Positions 17,840 through 26,283 of a stretch of 64,000 nt of DNA are shown in pieces. Location of the stretch: the NCBI GenBank assembly GCA_963812945.1, contig CAWEXD010000008.1, positions 2,542,001 to 2,606,000 of the forward strand, given 5' to 3'. The notes below the pieces were generated by a model, which had not been told where the DNA came from, made no database searches, and saw nothing but the letters and a program-made list of their open reading frames with translations. Origin of the DNA: DASRDR01 sp963812945 [NCBI: uncultured Candidatus Rokubacteria bacterium] (lineage in GTDB: Bacteria; Methylomirabilota; Methylomirabilia; Rokubacteriales). Numbering within the stretch: position 1 is the stretch's first letter; every line of letters begins with the position of its first letter. A program made the position numbers and the translations under genes.

Positions 17840-18973
17840 TCAGCTGCGGGCGACCTCGACCCACCGCCGCTCCCGGGCCGACAGGTCGACCGCGTCGACC
17901 ACGCCCTGCACCGCGGCGCCATCCCGGAAGGTCGGGTAGTCGGTCGTCTCGCCGTGGATCGCGCGGACGAAGGCGACGCCCTGGTCGTACTTGTAAGCGA
18001 CGAGCGGGTCGTCGGCGCGAGGGTTGCGCGGCGAGCCGGGGTAGACGGCGAAGTCGGGCGGCACCTCCACGGTCGCCCAGTGCTGGCGCCGGGCCATCGC
18101 CGGGCCCAGGCTCAGCTGCAGCTGAAACGGGTGGATGAGCTCGTAGAGCGCGGCGCCACCGGTCCCGTGGATCTCGACGCCCTGGTACTGGGGGCGCCCG
18201 GTTCCCCCCCGCCCGACCACCGCGCGGCTGACGTCGAAGGTCCCCACGACTCCGCTGGCGAACTCGGCGACCCACGCGCACGCCTCGGGAACCTCCACCC
18301 GGCCGCGCCCGCCGCCCGGGATGGGGCGCTCGGGGACGTAGGTGCGGGTCACTGCGCTCACCGCGGCGATGTCGCCCAGGAGGTAGCGTGCGGCGTCGAT
18401 CATGTGGGAGCCCATGTCGGCGATCACGCCGGCGCCCCCGCGCGCCCGCTGGTGGCGCCAGGTGAAGGGCGTCGCGGGATCGACCTGGCCGTCGGTGAAG
18501 TAGGACATCCGCCAGTGCCGGATCTCGCCAAAGTGGCCCTCTTCGACCAGGCGCTTGAGGTAGCGGAGCGCGGCGGCGAACCGGAAGGTGAACGCGACCA
18601 TGTGAACGCGGGCTCCCGCACGGTCGGCGGCGGCCGCCAGCGAGCGCGCCTCGGGATGCGTCAGCGCAAGCGGCTTCTCGCAGAGCACGTGCTTGCCGGC
18701 GGCCACCGCCGCCGAGGCCACCGCGAAGTTCAGATCGCTCGGGGGGCAGATCACGACCGCGTCCAGCTCCGGGTCGGCCACGAGAGCTTCCCAGGTGGTG
18801 TGGACCCGCGGAATCCCCCAGCGCTCGGCGAAGGCCTTGGCCCGGGCGGGGTCGCGCGACGCCACCGCGGTCACCTCGGCGAGGTCCGGGCACAGCCGGA
18901 GGCTCGGGAGGTGCACGAAGTCGGCGATCCGGCCGGTCCCGATCACACCCACGCGACTCCGACCCCCGCTCAT
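17840..18973 (-). CDS. Gfo/Idh/MocA family oxidoreductase
   Basis: The 377-residue NAD(P)-dependent dehydrogenase starts VGVIGTGRIADFVHL (Rossmann GxGxxA-like) and carries CEKPLALT, the EKP motif of the family. A C-terminal beta-sheet domain follows, with ADMGSHMIDAARYLLG. These enzymes oxidise sugars, inositols or related polyols. The chosen ATG at 18973 has GGAGGT 7 nt upstream; another in-frame ATG at 18997 is less well placed. The gene is followed by the FAD oxidoreductase. The aminotransferase on the other strand starts 210 bp away. Confidence 0.9.
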   Translation of the reverse strand: MSGGRSRVGVIGTGRIADFVHLPSLRLCPDLAEVTAVASRDPARAKAFAERWGIPRVHTTWEALVADPELDAVVICPPSDLNFAVASAAVAAGKHVLCEKPLALTHPEARSLAAAADRAGARVHMVAFTFRFAAALRYLKRLVEEGHFGEIRHWRMSYFTDGQVDPATPFTWRHQRARGGAGVIADMGSHMIDAARYLLGDIAAVSAVTRTYVPERPIPGGGRGRVEVPEACAWVAEFASGVVGTFDVSRAVVGRGGTGRPQYQGVEIHGTGGAALYELIHPFQLQLSLGPAMARRQHWATVEVPPDFAVYPGSPRNPRADDPLVAYKYDQGVAFVRAIHGETTDYPTFRDGAAVQGVVDAVDLSARERRWVEVARS

Positions 18974-19183
18974 CCGCCGACCTCCGCCCTCACGCATGAA
19001 CGACCGGCGCGTCCGGGCGCCGACCTGCGCGCCCCGACGCGCGAGGCCGAGGCTAGCATGCTTCCGCGACCGCCAGAAGGCGGGTAGAATCGGCCCGGCC
19101 CAAGTCGTCCGGCCCACGGACGGGCGGCGACGGGCACCAACGTGCGGTCCGAGGTCCGGCCCAAGGTCCGGTAAGGAGGCACC

Positions 19184-20116
19184 ATGGCCGACTACGTGGC
19201 GTACTTCAACGGGGAGTTCGTGCCGTTCAGCCAGGTGCGGATCGATCCCCTGGACCGGGGCTTCCTGGTGGGCGACTGCGTCTTCGACGTCGCCCGCACG
19301 TTCAACGGCAAGAGCTTCCGGATGAGGGAGCACGTCGATCGCCTCTACCGCTCGCTCAAGTACGTGCGGATCGACCCCGGGCTGACACCCGATCAGCTCG
19401 AGCGCATCAGCGAGGAGGTGATCTCGCGCAACGAGCACCTCCGGGCAGACGTGGGCGACTACCAGCTCTGGCAGTTCGTCACCCGCGGACGCGGCCGCTG
19501 GGCGCACAAGGCCGGGCCCCCCGCGGTGGGCATCTGCACCCGGCAGATGGGCTTCGTCCGCTTCGCCGATCTCTACGACACGGGCGCCCACGGGGTCGTC
19601 GTCCGCACGCGCAGCTTCAACCCCGACGCGCTCGATCCGAAGGTGAAGAACTTCAGCCGCATGAACTTCAACCTGGCCGAGCTCGAGGCCTCGGACGTCG
19701 ACCCCGAGGGGTGGCCCATCCTGCTCGACAGCCGGGGCAACCTGACCGAGGGCGTCGGGTACAACCTGTTCCTGGTGTCGGGCGGCGTGATCCGGACGGC
19801 GGGAGACCGCAGCGTCCTCCAGGGGATCTCACGCGAGACGGTCTTCGACCTCGCCAGGGAGCTGGGGATCCCGGTCTCCGAGGAGGATCTCCAGCCCTAC
19901 GACCTCTACACGGCCGACGAGGCATTCTTCACGAGCACGAGCCCGTGCGTCCTCCCGGTGACCCGCGTCGACCGCCGGCCGATCGGCGACGGCAAGCCAG
20001 GCCGGACCGTCCAGCGCCTGCTCCAGGCCTGGAGCGAGACGGTGGGCGTCGACATCGTCGCCCAGGCGAAGTACTACGCGCGGAAGGAGACGCTCGAATC
20101 ACAGAAGGGCTCCTGA
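19184..20116 (+). CDS. Class IV aminotransferase (branched-chain/D-amino-acid type)
   Basis: The 310-residue PLP enzyme has the class IV layout: NGEFVPFSQVRIDPLDRGFLVGDCVFD at the N-terminus, RTRSFNPDALDPKVKNF with Lys153/Lys155 at the expected cofactor position, ELEASDVDPEGWPILLD, LTEGVGYNLFLV and a late EAFFTSTS. It could transaminate branched-chain amino acids, D-alanine or an (R)-amine. The usual Lys context in IlvE is altered (KNFSRMNFNLAE), so the specificity is uncertain and an amine transaminase is possible. AAGGAGG lies ideally before the ATG. Confidence 0.88.
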   Translation: MADYVAYFNGEFVPFSQVRIDPLDRGFLVGDCVFDVARTFNGKSFRMREHVDRLYRSLKYVRIDPGLTPDQLERISEEVISRNEHLRADVGDYQLWQFVTRGRGRWAHKAGPPAVGICTRQMGFVRFADLYDTGAHGVVVRTRSFNPDALDPKVKNFSRMNFNLAELEASDVDPEGWPILLDSRGNLTEGVGYNLFLVSGGVIRTAGDRSVLQGISRETVFDLARELGIPVSEEDLQPYDLYTADEAFFTSTSPCVLPVTRVDRRPIGDGKPGRTVQRLLQAWSETVGVDIVAQAKYYARKETLESQKGS

Positions 20117-20299
20117 TCGATCGACATCATCTCGAGGCAGTCGGGCCATTCCCCCAAGAGCTATCGGAATGACTGCGCGCGTTCATCTTCGGAGCCACCG
20201 GAGCCCGCTGGTGACGTCCTCCAACCTGACGTATTCTGGCCAAAAGTGTCGAGGAGCACGATCCCCGATGACACCCATGGCGGTCGAAAGGAGCGCGGC

Positions 20300-21367
20300 A
20301 TGAGTCTTCCCAAGACGATGAAGGCCACCGTCCTCGTGGCGCCCCACCGGTTCGAGCTCGAGGAGCGGCCGGTGCCGGAGCCGGGGCCCGAGGATGCGCT
20401 GGTCCGCGTGCGCGCCTGCGGCGTCTGAGGCACCGATCTGAAAATCATCCACCAGGGCATGCCGAAGATGCCGCCCTACGGCGAGTTCATCTTCGGCCAC
20501 GAGTACGCCGGCGACGTCGTCGCGGTCGGTGAGTCGGTGGATGAGTTTCAGCTGGGCGACCGGGTGGTCGTCGAGGCGCACATGGGCTGTCGCCGCTGCG
20601 AGAACTGCATCCGCGGCTTCTATACCGCCTGCCTCAACTACGGCAACCGCCGGCGCGGACACCGCGCCAACGGGTTCACCACCAACGGGGGGCTGGCCGA
20701 GTACGCGGTCAACCACGTCAACACCCTCTACAGGATCCCGGACCACGTGAGCTACGACGAGGCCGTCGTCGTCATGACGGCCGGGAGCCCGCTCTACGGG
20801 CTTCAGATCTCCGGCGGCTACTTCGCTGGCGAGACCGTGGCCGTGCTGGGTCCGGGACCGATCGGCCTGATGGCCCTCCAACTCGTCAAGGCGCTCGGCG
20901 CCGTGCGCGTCATCCTGACCGGCACCCGTGCGAGCCGCCTCGCCCTGGGCAAGGAGCTAGGGGCCGACTTCACGGTGAACGCCCGAGAGCAGGACCCTGT
21001 CGCCGCCGTGCGCCAGGCCACGGACGGCAAGGGCGCCGACACCGTCATCGACTGCGCGGGGGGCGACGAGACATTCGACCAGGCGATCAAGATGACGAAG
21101 CCCGGCGGCCGGATCATCCTGGTCGCCTTCTACCACGGCCCCGTGACCGCCGACCTCGCCGACGCCGTGCGCCGGAACCTCACCATCTACACCGAGCGCG
21201 GCGAGGGCGGCACGAGCGTCGGACAGGCGCTCCGCCTGCTCGCCGCCGGACGGATCCAGGCGAAGCCCCTGGTGAGCCACACGTTCCCGCTCTCCCGGGT
21301 GCATGAGGGCTTCGACGTGCTCGAGAAGCGCACAGGCGATCCGATGAAGGTCATCTTTCACCCCTAG
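20300..21367 (+). CDS. Zinc alcohol dehydrogenase with in-frame TGA at the catalytic Cys (candidate selenoprotein)
   Basis: The frame from ATG 20300 to TAG 21367 would encode 355 residues of a medium-chain zinc dehydrogenase, interrupted only by TGA at 20426-20428, codon 43. Homologous families read ACGVCGTDL here, so the TGA stands exactly where the catalytic zinc-ligand Cys belongs. Everything else is intact: GHE at 66-68, four structural-zinc cysteines (97, 100, 103, 111), VLGPGPIGLMAL for NAD binding, and a full C-terminus. AAGGAG precedes the ATG. A hairpin at 20455-20474 could serve as SECIS. Read-through as selenocysteine would give a Sec-zinc enzyme; a plain nonsense mutation or sequencing error is the alternative. 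TGA is a normal stop elsewhere in the window. It is 11 bp upstream of the TctC-like gene. Confidence 0.75.
20455..20474 (+). promoter_or_regulatory. Candidate bacterial SECIS hairpin
   Basis: GGCAT (20456-20460) pairs perfectly with ATGCC (20468-20472), with loop GCCGAAG; G20455 can pair with C20474 across a bulged G. The loop begins with G and lies 33 nt after the TGA. This fits the loose bacterial SECIS rules (short stem, G early in the loop, roughly 16-37 nt from the UGA). The stem is short and lies in coding sequence, so chance occurrence is quite possible. Confidence 0.35.
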
Positions 21368-21378
21368 CGAGGGCTGCC

Positions 21379-22332
21379 ATGCTGCCAGCAAGACTGTTGC
21401 TGTTCGCCTTCCTCGCGGCGGGGCCCGCCTCGGCATGGGCTCAGGCGCCGTTTCCCTCCAAGCCGATCGAGCTGACCGTCCTGTTCGGCGCGGGTAGCGG
21501 CGCCGACCTCCTGGCTCGGAAGCTCGCCGAGGCGGCCGCGAAGGACCTTGCGCAGCCGGTGGCCGTGGTCAACCGGACGGGCGCGGGCGGCGCCATCGGC
21601 TACACCCACGTCCGGGGCCAGCCCGCCGACGGCCATGCCCTGGTGTGGAACTCCAACAGCATCAGCACCGCCTATCACGCGGGCAACATGAAGCTCGACT
21701 ACACCGCCTTTGCCGGCGTCGCCCAGCTGACGACCGAGCCCGTTTCCCTGGCCGTCAAGGCCGACGCCCCGTGGAAGGACATCCGCGAGCTCATCGCCCA
21801 CGCGAAGGCTCAGCCTGGCCAGGTGCGGGTCGGCAACTCGGGGCGCGGCAGCTTCACCCACCTGGTGGCCGTCGCCCTCGAGAACCAGACGGGGGCGAAG
21901 CTCACCCACGTCCCGTTCGGTCAGCAGCTCGCCATCACCACGGTGCTCGGCGACAAGATCGAGGCGAGCGTGCAGCTGCCCGCGGAGATCATGGCCCAGG
22001 TGACGGGCAAGCAGGTCCGCATCCTGGCCGTCACCGGCGAGAAGCGGCTCGGCGCCCTGCCCGACGTGCCGACGTTCCGGGAAAGCGGCATCGACCTCGC
22101 ACTGTCGCTCTGGCGGGGGATCGCCGTCCCGAAGGGGACGCCGGACGCGGTGATCGCGCGGCTGGAGAGCGCGTTCATGGCAGCGGCGCAGAGCGCCGAA
22201 TTCCGGGAGTTTGCCGCGAAGATGGGGGCAGCCGTCGAGATCCGCCGCGCGCGCGAGTTCGACACGTTCATCGCCCAGGAGGATCGTGACCTGGCGGCGC
22301 TCATGGAGCAGGTCGGGCTCAAGAAGCAGTAG
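21379..22332 (+). CDS. Tripartite tricarboxylate transporter substrate-binding protein (Bug/TctC)
   Basis: The 317-residue periplasmic binding protein has a signal peptide (LLLFAFLAAGPASAWAQ) and the Bug-family pattern: FPSKPIELTVLFGAGSGADLLARKLA, VVNRTGAGGAIG, THVPFGQQLAITTVLGDKIEA and a C-terminal GIAVPKGTPD. Bug proteins bind carboxylates and aromatic acids. It is followed within 24 bp by TctB and then TctA. It starts 11 bp after the alcohol dehydrogenase, which suggests that the imported compound feeds that enzyme. GAGGG precedes the ATG. Confidence 0.92.
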   Translation: MLPARLLLFAFLAAGPASAWAQAPFPSKPIELTVLFGAGSGADLLARKLAEAAAKDLAQPVAVVNRTGAGGAIGYTHVRGQPADGHALVWNSNSISTAYHAGNMKLDYTAFAGVAQLTTEPVSLAVKADAPWKDIRELIAHAKAQPGQVRVGNSGRGSFTHLVAVALENQTGAKLTHVPFGQQLAITTVLGDKIEASVQLPAEIMAQVTGKQVRILAVTGEKRLGALPDVPTFRESGIDLALSLWRGIAVPKGTPDAVIARLESAFMAAAQSAEFREFAAKMGAAVEIRRAREFDTFIAQEDRDLAALMEQVGLKKQ

Positions 22333-22355
22333 GCCGCTCGCGGCCGCATCGTCGC

Positions 22356-22817
22356 ATGCCACGCAATCCCGAGGCTCGGCGGGACCTCCTGAGCGCGGGG
22401 GGTCTCGCCGTCCTCGCGATCGCGTACCTCGCCGCCAATCGCGCGTACCCCCTCGACAGCCTGGCGACGCCGGGACCGGGCGTCTTCCCGCTCGCGGCCG
22501 GGACGCTGATGCTCGGGGCCGCCCTTGGCCAGGCCGTCGCCGCCGCCAGGGCCCGCCCCGCCGCCACACCGGACACCGCCGAGGATGCCGTGCGGTGGCG
22601 GGTCCTCGCGTTGATGGCGGTCCTGGTCGGCTATCCGATCGCGGCGGCGATCGGGTTCCTGACCGCCTCGTTCGTGGTCGTCCTCGCCTCGAGCCGTCTC
22701 CTGGGCGCGCGCGATTGGCTCCGGCCGGCGGCCCTGGCGCTTGGCGTCAGCGTCGCCGCCTACGCGATCTTCGTCGCCTGGCTCGGCGTGCCGCTCCCCT
22801 CGGGTCCGCTCCCCTGA
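22356..22817 (+). CDS. TctB-type small membrane subunit
   Basis: The 153-residue protein has four hydrophobic segments, with the loop TPGPGVFPLAAGTLML between the first two, typical of TctB. It joins TctA as the small membrane subunit of a secondary, cation-driven tricarboxylate-type transporter. It lies between the binding protein and TctA, 12 bp before the latter. The sequence diverges freely in this family, so gene order supports the call as much as sequence does. Confidence 0.85.
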   Translation: MPRNPEARRDLLSAGGLAVLAIAYLAANRAYPLDSLATPGPGVFPLAAGTLMLGAALGQAVAAARARPAATPDTAEDAVRWRVLALMAVLVGYPIAAAIGFLTASFVVVLASSRLLGARDWLRPAALALGVSVAAYAIFVAWLGVPLPSGPLP

Positions 22818-22829
22818 GCGCCAGGCTCC

Positions 22830-24341
22830 ATGACGGACCCCGGCTTCGCGGCAGCGCTGCTCGCGGGCCTTCAACCCGAGAACGTCCTCGCGTGCCTGGC
22901 CGGGACCGTGATCGGCACCCTGGTCGGCGTGCTCCCGGGCCTGGGGCCGGCGGCCGCCATGGCGCTCCTCTTGCCGCTCACCCTCAAGCTCGGCCCGGCG
23001 GCCGGGCTCATCATGCTGGCTGGAATCTACTACGGCGCGATGTACGGCGGCTCGACGACGTCGATCCTCTTGAACGTCCCCGGCGAGGCCGCCAGCGTGG
23101 TCACGGCGATCGACGGCTACCGGCTGGCCCGGCGCGGGCGGGCGGGCGCGGCCCTGGCGATCGCGGCCATCGCGTCCTTCGTCGCGGGAACGTTCAGCGT
23201 CGTCGCTCTCCAGCTCCTTGCCCCGTCGGTCGCCCGGGCGGCCCTGGCCTTCGGTCCCGCCGAATACTTCGCGTTCACGCTCCTCGGGCTCGCGGTGCTC
23301 GCGAACCTGACCGGCGGCCCGCGCGCGAAGGCGCTGGCAATGGTCGCGCTGGGACTCGTGCTTTCGACGGTCGGGATGGACCCGCTGGGCGGCACCGTGC
23401 GCTTCACGTGGGACGTCGGGGGCGCCCAGGCAGGTCTGAGCTTCGTCGCGGTCGCGACCGGGCTTTTCGGCATCGCCGAGGTCTTGGCCGCCGCCGGGCG
23501 GCCGACCGCCACCCCGGTCGCAAGCGTCCGGCTGCGCGAGCTCTATCCCGATCGCGACGAGCTGCGCCGGGCGGTGCCCCCGATGATCCGAGGAAGCGTG
23601 CTCGGATTCCTCGTGGGCCTCATCCCGGGCCCGGCGGCGACCATCGCCTCGTTCGTGTCCTACGGCGTGGAGCGTCGCCTCTCGAAGCACCGGCACGAGC
23701 TGGGACGTGGCGCCATCGAAGGCGTCGCGGGCCCCGAGGCCGCCAACAACGCCGCGGTGGGCGGCGGGATGGTGCCACTCCTGTCGCTGGGACTGCCCTT
23801 CACACCGTCGACGGCGGTGCTCATGAGCGGCATGCTGCTCCAGGGCGTGACTCCGGGGCCGTTCCTCCTGCGGGACCACCCGCACGTCTTCTGGAGCATC
23901 ATCGGAAGCCTCTACATTGGCAACGTGATGCTGCTCGTGCTGAACCTGCCGCTGGTCGGCCTGTTCGCCCGGGTGGCCGCCGTCCCGGCGCGCTACCTGA
24001 TGCCGGCCGTACTCGTCCTGTGCGCGGTGGGCGCCTTCGCGGACAACAACAACCTCTTCGACGTGTGGGTCATGGTGGGAGCGGGGCTTCTCGGCTACGT
24101 GATGCGAGGGCTGGGCTACGATCCAGCCCCGCTCGTCCTAGGGCTCGTGCTCGGGCCGGTCATGGAGCGCTCCCTGCTGCAGGCGCTCACCATCGCCCGT
24201 GGCGACCCGGGCGGGCTCTGGGACTCGCCACTGTCGGCAGGGCTGCTGGTCGCGGCCGTGACCGTCCTGATCGCGCCCGCGCTGGCGCGGCTCGTGGGCC
24301 GCCGGCACGCCGCAGCCACGGCCGATCGGCAGGCGGATTGA
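22830..24341 (+). CDS. TctA-type large membrane subunit
   Basis: The 503-residue protein has about a dozen membrane segments and the TctA hallmarks: GVLPGLGPAAAMALLLPLT near residue 38, YYGAMYGGSTTSILLNVPGE near 70, and PEAANNAAVGGGMVPLLSLGLP near 304. It is the transport subunit of the tripartite tricarboxylate system. The gene ends the dehydrogenase-TctCBA unit. The next gene is convergent, with a GC-rich hairpin in between. Confidence 0.93.
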   Translation: MTDPGFAAALLAGLQPENVLACLAGTVIGTLVGVLPGLGPAAAMALLLPLTLKLGPAAGLIMLAGIYYGAMYGGSTTSILLNVPGEAASVVTAIDGYRLARRGRAGAALAIAAIASFVAGTFSVVALQLLAPSVARAALAFGPAEYFAFTLLGLAVLANLTGGPRAKALAMVALGLVLSTVGMDPLGGTVRFTWDVGGAQAGLSFVAVATGLFGIAEVLAAAGRPTATPVASVRLRELYPDRDELRRAVPPMIRGSVLGFLVGLIPGPAATIASFVSYGVERRLSKHRHELGRGAIEGVAGPEAANNAAVGGGMVPLLSLGLPFTPSTAVLMSGMLLQGVTPGPFLLRDHPHVFWSIIGSLYIGNVMLLVLNLPLVGLFARVAAVPARYLMPAVLVLCAVGAFADNNNLFDVWVMVGAGLLGYVMRGLGYDPAPLVLGLVLGPVMERSLLQALTIARGDPGGLWDSPLSAGLLVAAVTVLIAPALARLVGRRHAAATADRQAD

Positions 24342-24346
24342 CGCGC

Positions 24347-24368
24347 CGCACCCGACGGGGCCGGTGCG
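24347..24368. terminator. GC-rich hairpin between convergent genes
   Basis: CGCACC (24347-24352) pairs with GGTGCG (24363-24368) around a 10-nt loop, immediately after the TctA stop and just before the stop of the convergent dioxygenase. No T-run follows on either strand, so it is only a possible terminator. Confidence 0.35.
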
Positions 24369-24377
24369 CCCCGCGTG

Positions 24378-25313
24378 CTAGGCGACGTCGACCTGCGACC
24401 GGGCCCAGGCCACGTCCGCCGCACGCGCCGGCGCCACGATCGCCTCGCCCTCCGGTGTGGTCGGGCCGTCGCCCGCCACGGTCGTGCGGTGCATCACCCG
24501 CCGGTAGCGCTCCTCGTCCCAGGGGCGACCGCGGTGCAGCATGCACCGGTTGTCCCACATGACGAGGTCGCCGGCCTGCCACCGGTGGGTGTAGACGATC
24601 TCCGGTCGGGTGGCCTCCGCCACCAGCCGCCGGACCAGCGCCCGCGCCGCGTCGGTGGGCATCCCGACGATCTCGCAGGCATGGGAGCCCACGTAAAAGG
24701 CCTTCCGCCCGTTGGTCGGGTTGGCGCGAACCAGCGCCTGGCGCACCGGCGGCACCTGCGCCGCATGCTCGGGCTCGAACAGGCCCTCGCCGATCAGGCC
24801 ACGCGAGTAGATGAAACTGTGGACGGCCACCTTGCCGTCCAGGAAGCGCCGCTCCTCCTCGGTCAGCCGCTCGTAGGCCACGCGCATGCTGGCGTACTGC
24901 GTCTCGCCGCCCTCCGGCGGCACCTCGCGCGCCGACAGGAGCGAGGCCAGGGCCGGAATCCGTTTGAAGGAGCTGTCGCTGTGCCACATCCGGTTGCCGG
25001 CGTGGTACAGGCTCCGTTTGTCGCCGCGCGGGATGAGTCGCTCCTCCGCGTCCACGTTCGAGAGGTTGGAGATCTCGGGCCGCGCTCGTGCCTGGCTGGT
25101 GATGCTCCGGATGGTCGTCTCCAGCGGCCCGAAGCGCTCGCTGAAGGCGATCTGCTCCCGGTCGTCGAGGCGCTGCCCGCGGAAGAGCAGGACGGAATGC
25201 TCGTCGAAGGCCTCCGCGATCTCCCTGAAGGTCGCGTCGTCCGCGCGCGCGATGTCCACGTCGAGCACCTCGACGCCGAACCGGGGGTGTAGCGGCCGCA
25301 GCCTCAGCGCCAT
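24378..25313 (-). CDS. TauD/TfdA family 2-oxoglutarate-dependent dioxygenase
   Basis: The 311-residue enzyme has the Fe(II) facial triad His111-x-Asp113 (WHSDSSF) and distal His260 (CMLHRGRP), with Arg271 well placed to bind 2-oxoglutarate. An N-terminal VLLFRGQRLDDREQIAFSERFG completes the TauD/TfdA pattern. It would hydroxylate taurine, an alkyl sulfonate/sulfate, a phenoxy acid or a similar compound; the substrate is open. AAGGAG precedes the ATG. The SDR directly upstream on the same strand (25348-26106) is 34 bp away and probably shares the transcript. Confidence 0.93.
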   Translation of the reverse strand: MALRLRPLHPRFGVEVLDVDIARADDATFREIAEAFDEHSVLLFRGQRLDDREQIAFSERFGPLETTIRSITSQARARPEISNLSNVDAEERLIPRGDKRSLYHAGNRMWHSDSSFKRIPALASLLSAREVPPEGGETQYASMRVAYERLTEEERRFLDGKVAVHSFIYSRGLIGEGLFEPEHAAQVPPVRQALVRANPTNGRKAFYVGSHACEIVGMPTDAARALVRRLVAEATRPEIVYTHRWQAGDLVMWDNRCMLHRGRPWDEERYRRVMHRTTVAGDGPTTPEGEAIVAPARAADVAWARSQVDVA

Positions 25314-25347
25314 CGCGGGCTCTCCTTTCGCGGCCGGGAGCGTGTCC

Positions 25348-26106
25348 CTACAGGATCGTGCGGCCGCCGTCGACGGGCAGCGCGACGCCGGTGATGAAGG
25401 CCGCGTCGTCCGAGGCCAGGAAGAGCATCGCCCGGGCGACGTCCTCGGGCGTCCCCGGGCGCCCGAGCGGGCAGATCTCGGTCCACGCCGCGATCGCCGC
25501 GTCGACGTCGTAGCCCCCGCGCGTCATGGGGGTGTCGATGAACCCTGGGCACACGCAGTTCACCCGGATGCCGTGGCGGGCGCCCTCCACGGCGGCCATC
25601 TGGGTCAACTGGAGGACGCCGGCCTTCGACGCCGAGTAGGCGCCGTGCGCTTCCTTGGCCCGGATGGCTGCCCGCGAGGCGATGTGGACGATCGCCCCGC
25701 CGCCCCCCTCCCGCAGCGCGCGGAGCGCGGCCCGTGTCAGGAGGAACGCGCCGGTGAGGTTCACGGCGAGGACCTCCTCCCACTCCTTCTCCGTCGTCTC
25801 CTCGAGCGGCGCCACGCGCAGGATGCCGGCGCAGTTCACCACGACGTCGAGACGGCCGAACGTCCGGGCCGTCAGCGCGACGGCCGCGTTCACGTCCTCG
25901 GCGCGCGTCACGTCGCACCCGCACGCCTCAGCTCGTCCGCCCGCGGCGCGGACGAGCGCGACCGTCTCCTCGGCGGCGGGACCGTTGACGTCCGCCGCGA
26001 CGACGGCTCCGCCCCGCTCGGCGAAGAGCCGCGCCGTCGCCCGCCCGATGCCCGATCCCGCCCCGGTGATCAGCCCGACCTTCCCAGCAAACGTCGTCGA
26101 CGCCAT
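25348..26106 (-). CDS. SDR family oxidoreductase
   Basis: This 252-residue classical SDR has LITGAGSGIGRATARLF, a VNCAGILRV segment after the fourth strand, the Tyr-Lys pair in YSASKAG, and PGFIDTPMT. The coenzyme and substrate are not defined, although the family often acts on alcohols or 3-oxoacyl compounds. The start was set at 26106, where GGAAGGGGA precedes the ATG; the frame runs 20 codons further without support. It is the first gene of a two-gene unit with the TauD-type dioxygenase. Confidence 0.92.
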   Translation of the reverse strand: MASTTFAGKVGLITGAGSGIGRATARLFAERGGAVVAADVNGPAAEETVALVRAAGGRAEACGCDVTRAEDVNAAVALTARTFGRLDVVVNCAGILRVAPLEETTEKEWEEVLAVNLTGAFLLTRAALRALREGGGGAIVHIASRAAIRAKEAHGAYSASKAGVLQLTQMAAVEGARHGIRVNCVCPGFIDTPMTRGGYDVDAAIAAWTEICPLGRPGTPEDVARAMLFLASDDAAFITGVALPVDGGRTIL

Positions 26107-26234
26107 GGACTCCCCTTCCGTTCCAACTGCCGCGCAGCGGATGGCGCGCGGTCCCCCGGAAGGCATCGTGGCGGCACTCGCCGGGTCGTGTCAAGGCGCG
26201 CGCTCGTCCGGTCGCGCCGGCAACGCGGGCCGCC

Positions 26235-26262
26235 TTGACAGGCAGGGACCCCCCGCTATACT
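26235..26262 (+). promoter_or_regulatory. Strong sigma-70-type promoter of the ABC operon
   Basis: TTGACA (26235-26240) and TATACT (26257-26262) are separated by 16 bp and stand 22 bp before the ATG of the first permease gene. This is the best consensus promoter I can find in the window. The predicted leader is only about 15 nt and lacks a clear Shine-Dalgarno. Confidence 0.72.
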
Positions 26263-26283
26263 GGCCGCGCCGTCGGGCGCCCG

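Noticed and set aside
20246-20428. Separate 60-residue protein ending at the TGA
   Set aside because: Its end is the ordinary dehydrogenase N-terminus and the same frame continues for the full family length, so it is not an independent gene.
21921-23885. Minus-strand frame of 654 codons opposite the TctCBA genes
   Set aside because: The plus-strand genes are complete and recognisable; the antisense frame is compositional.
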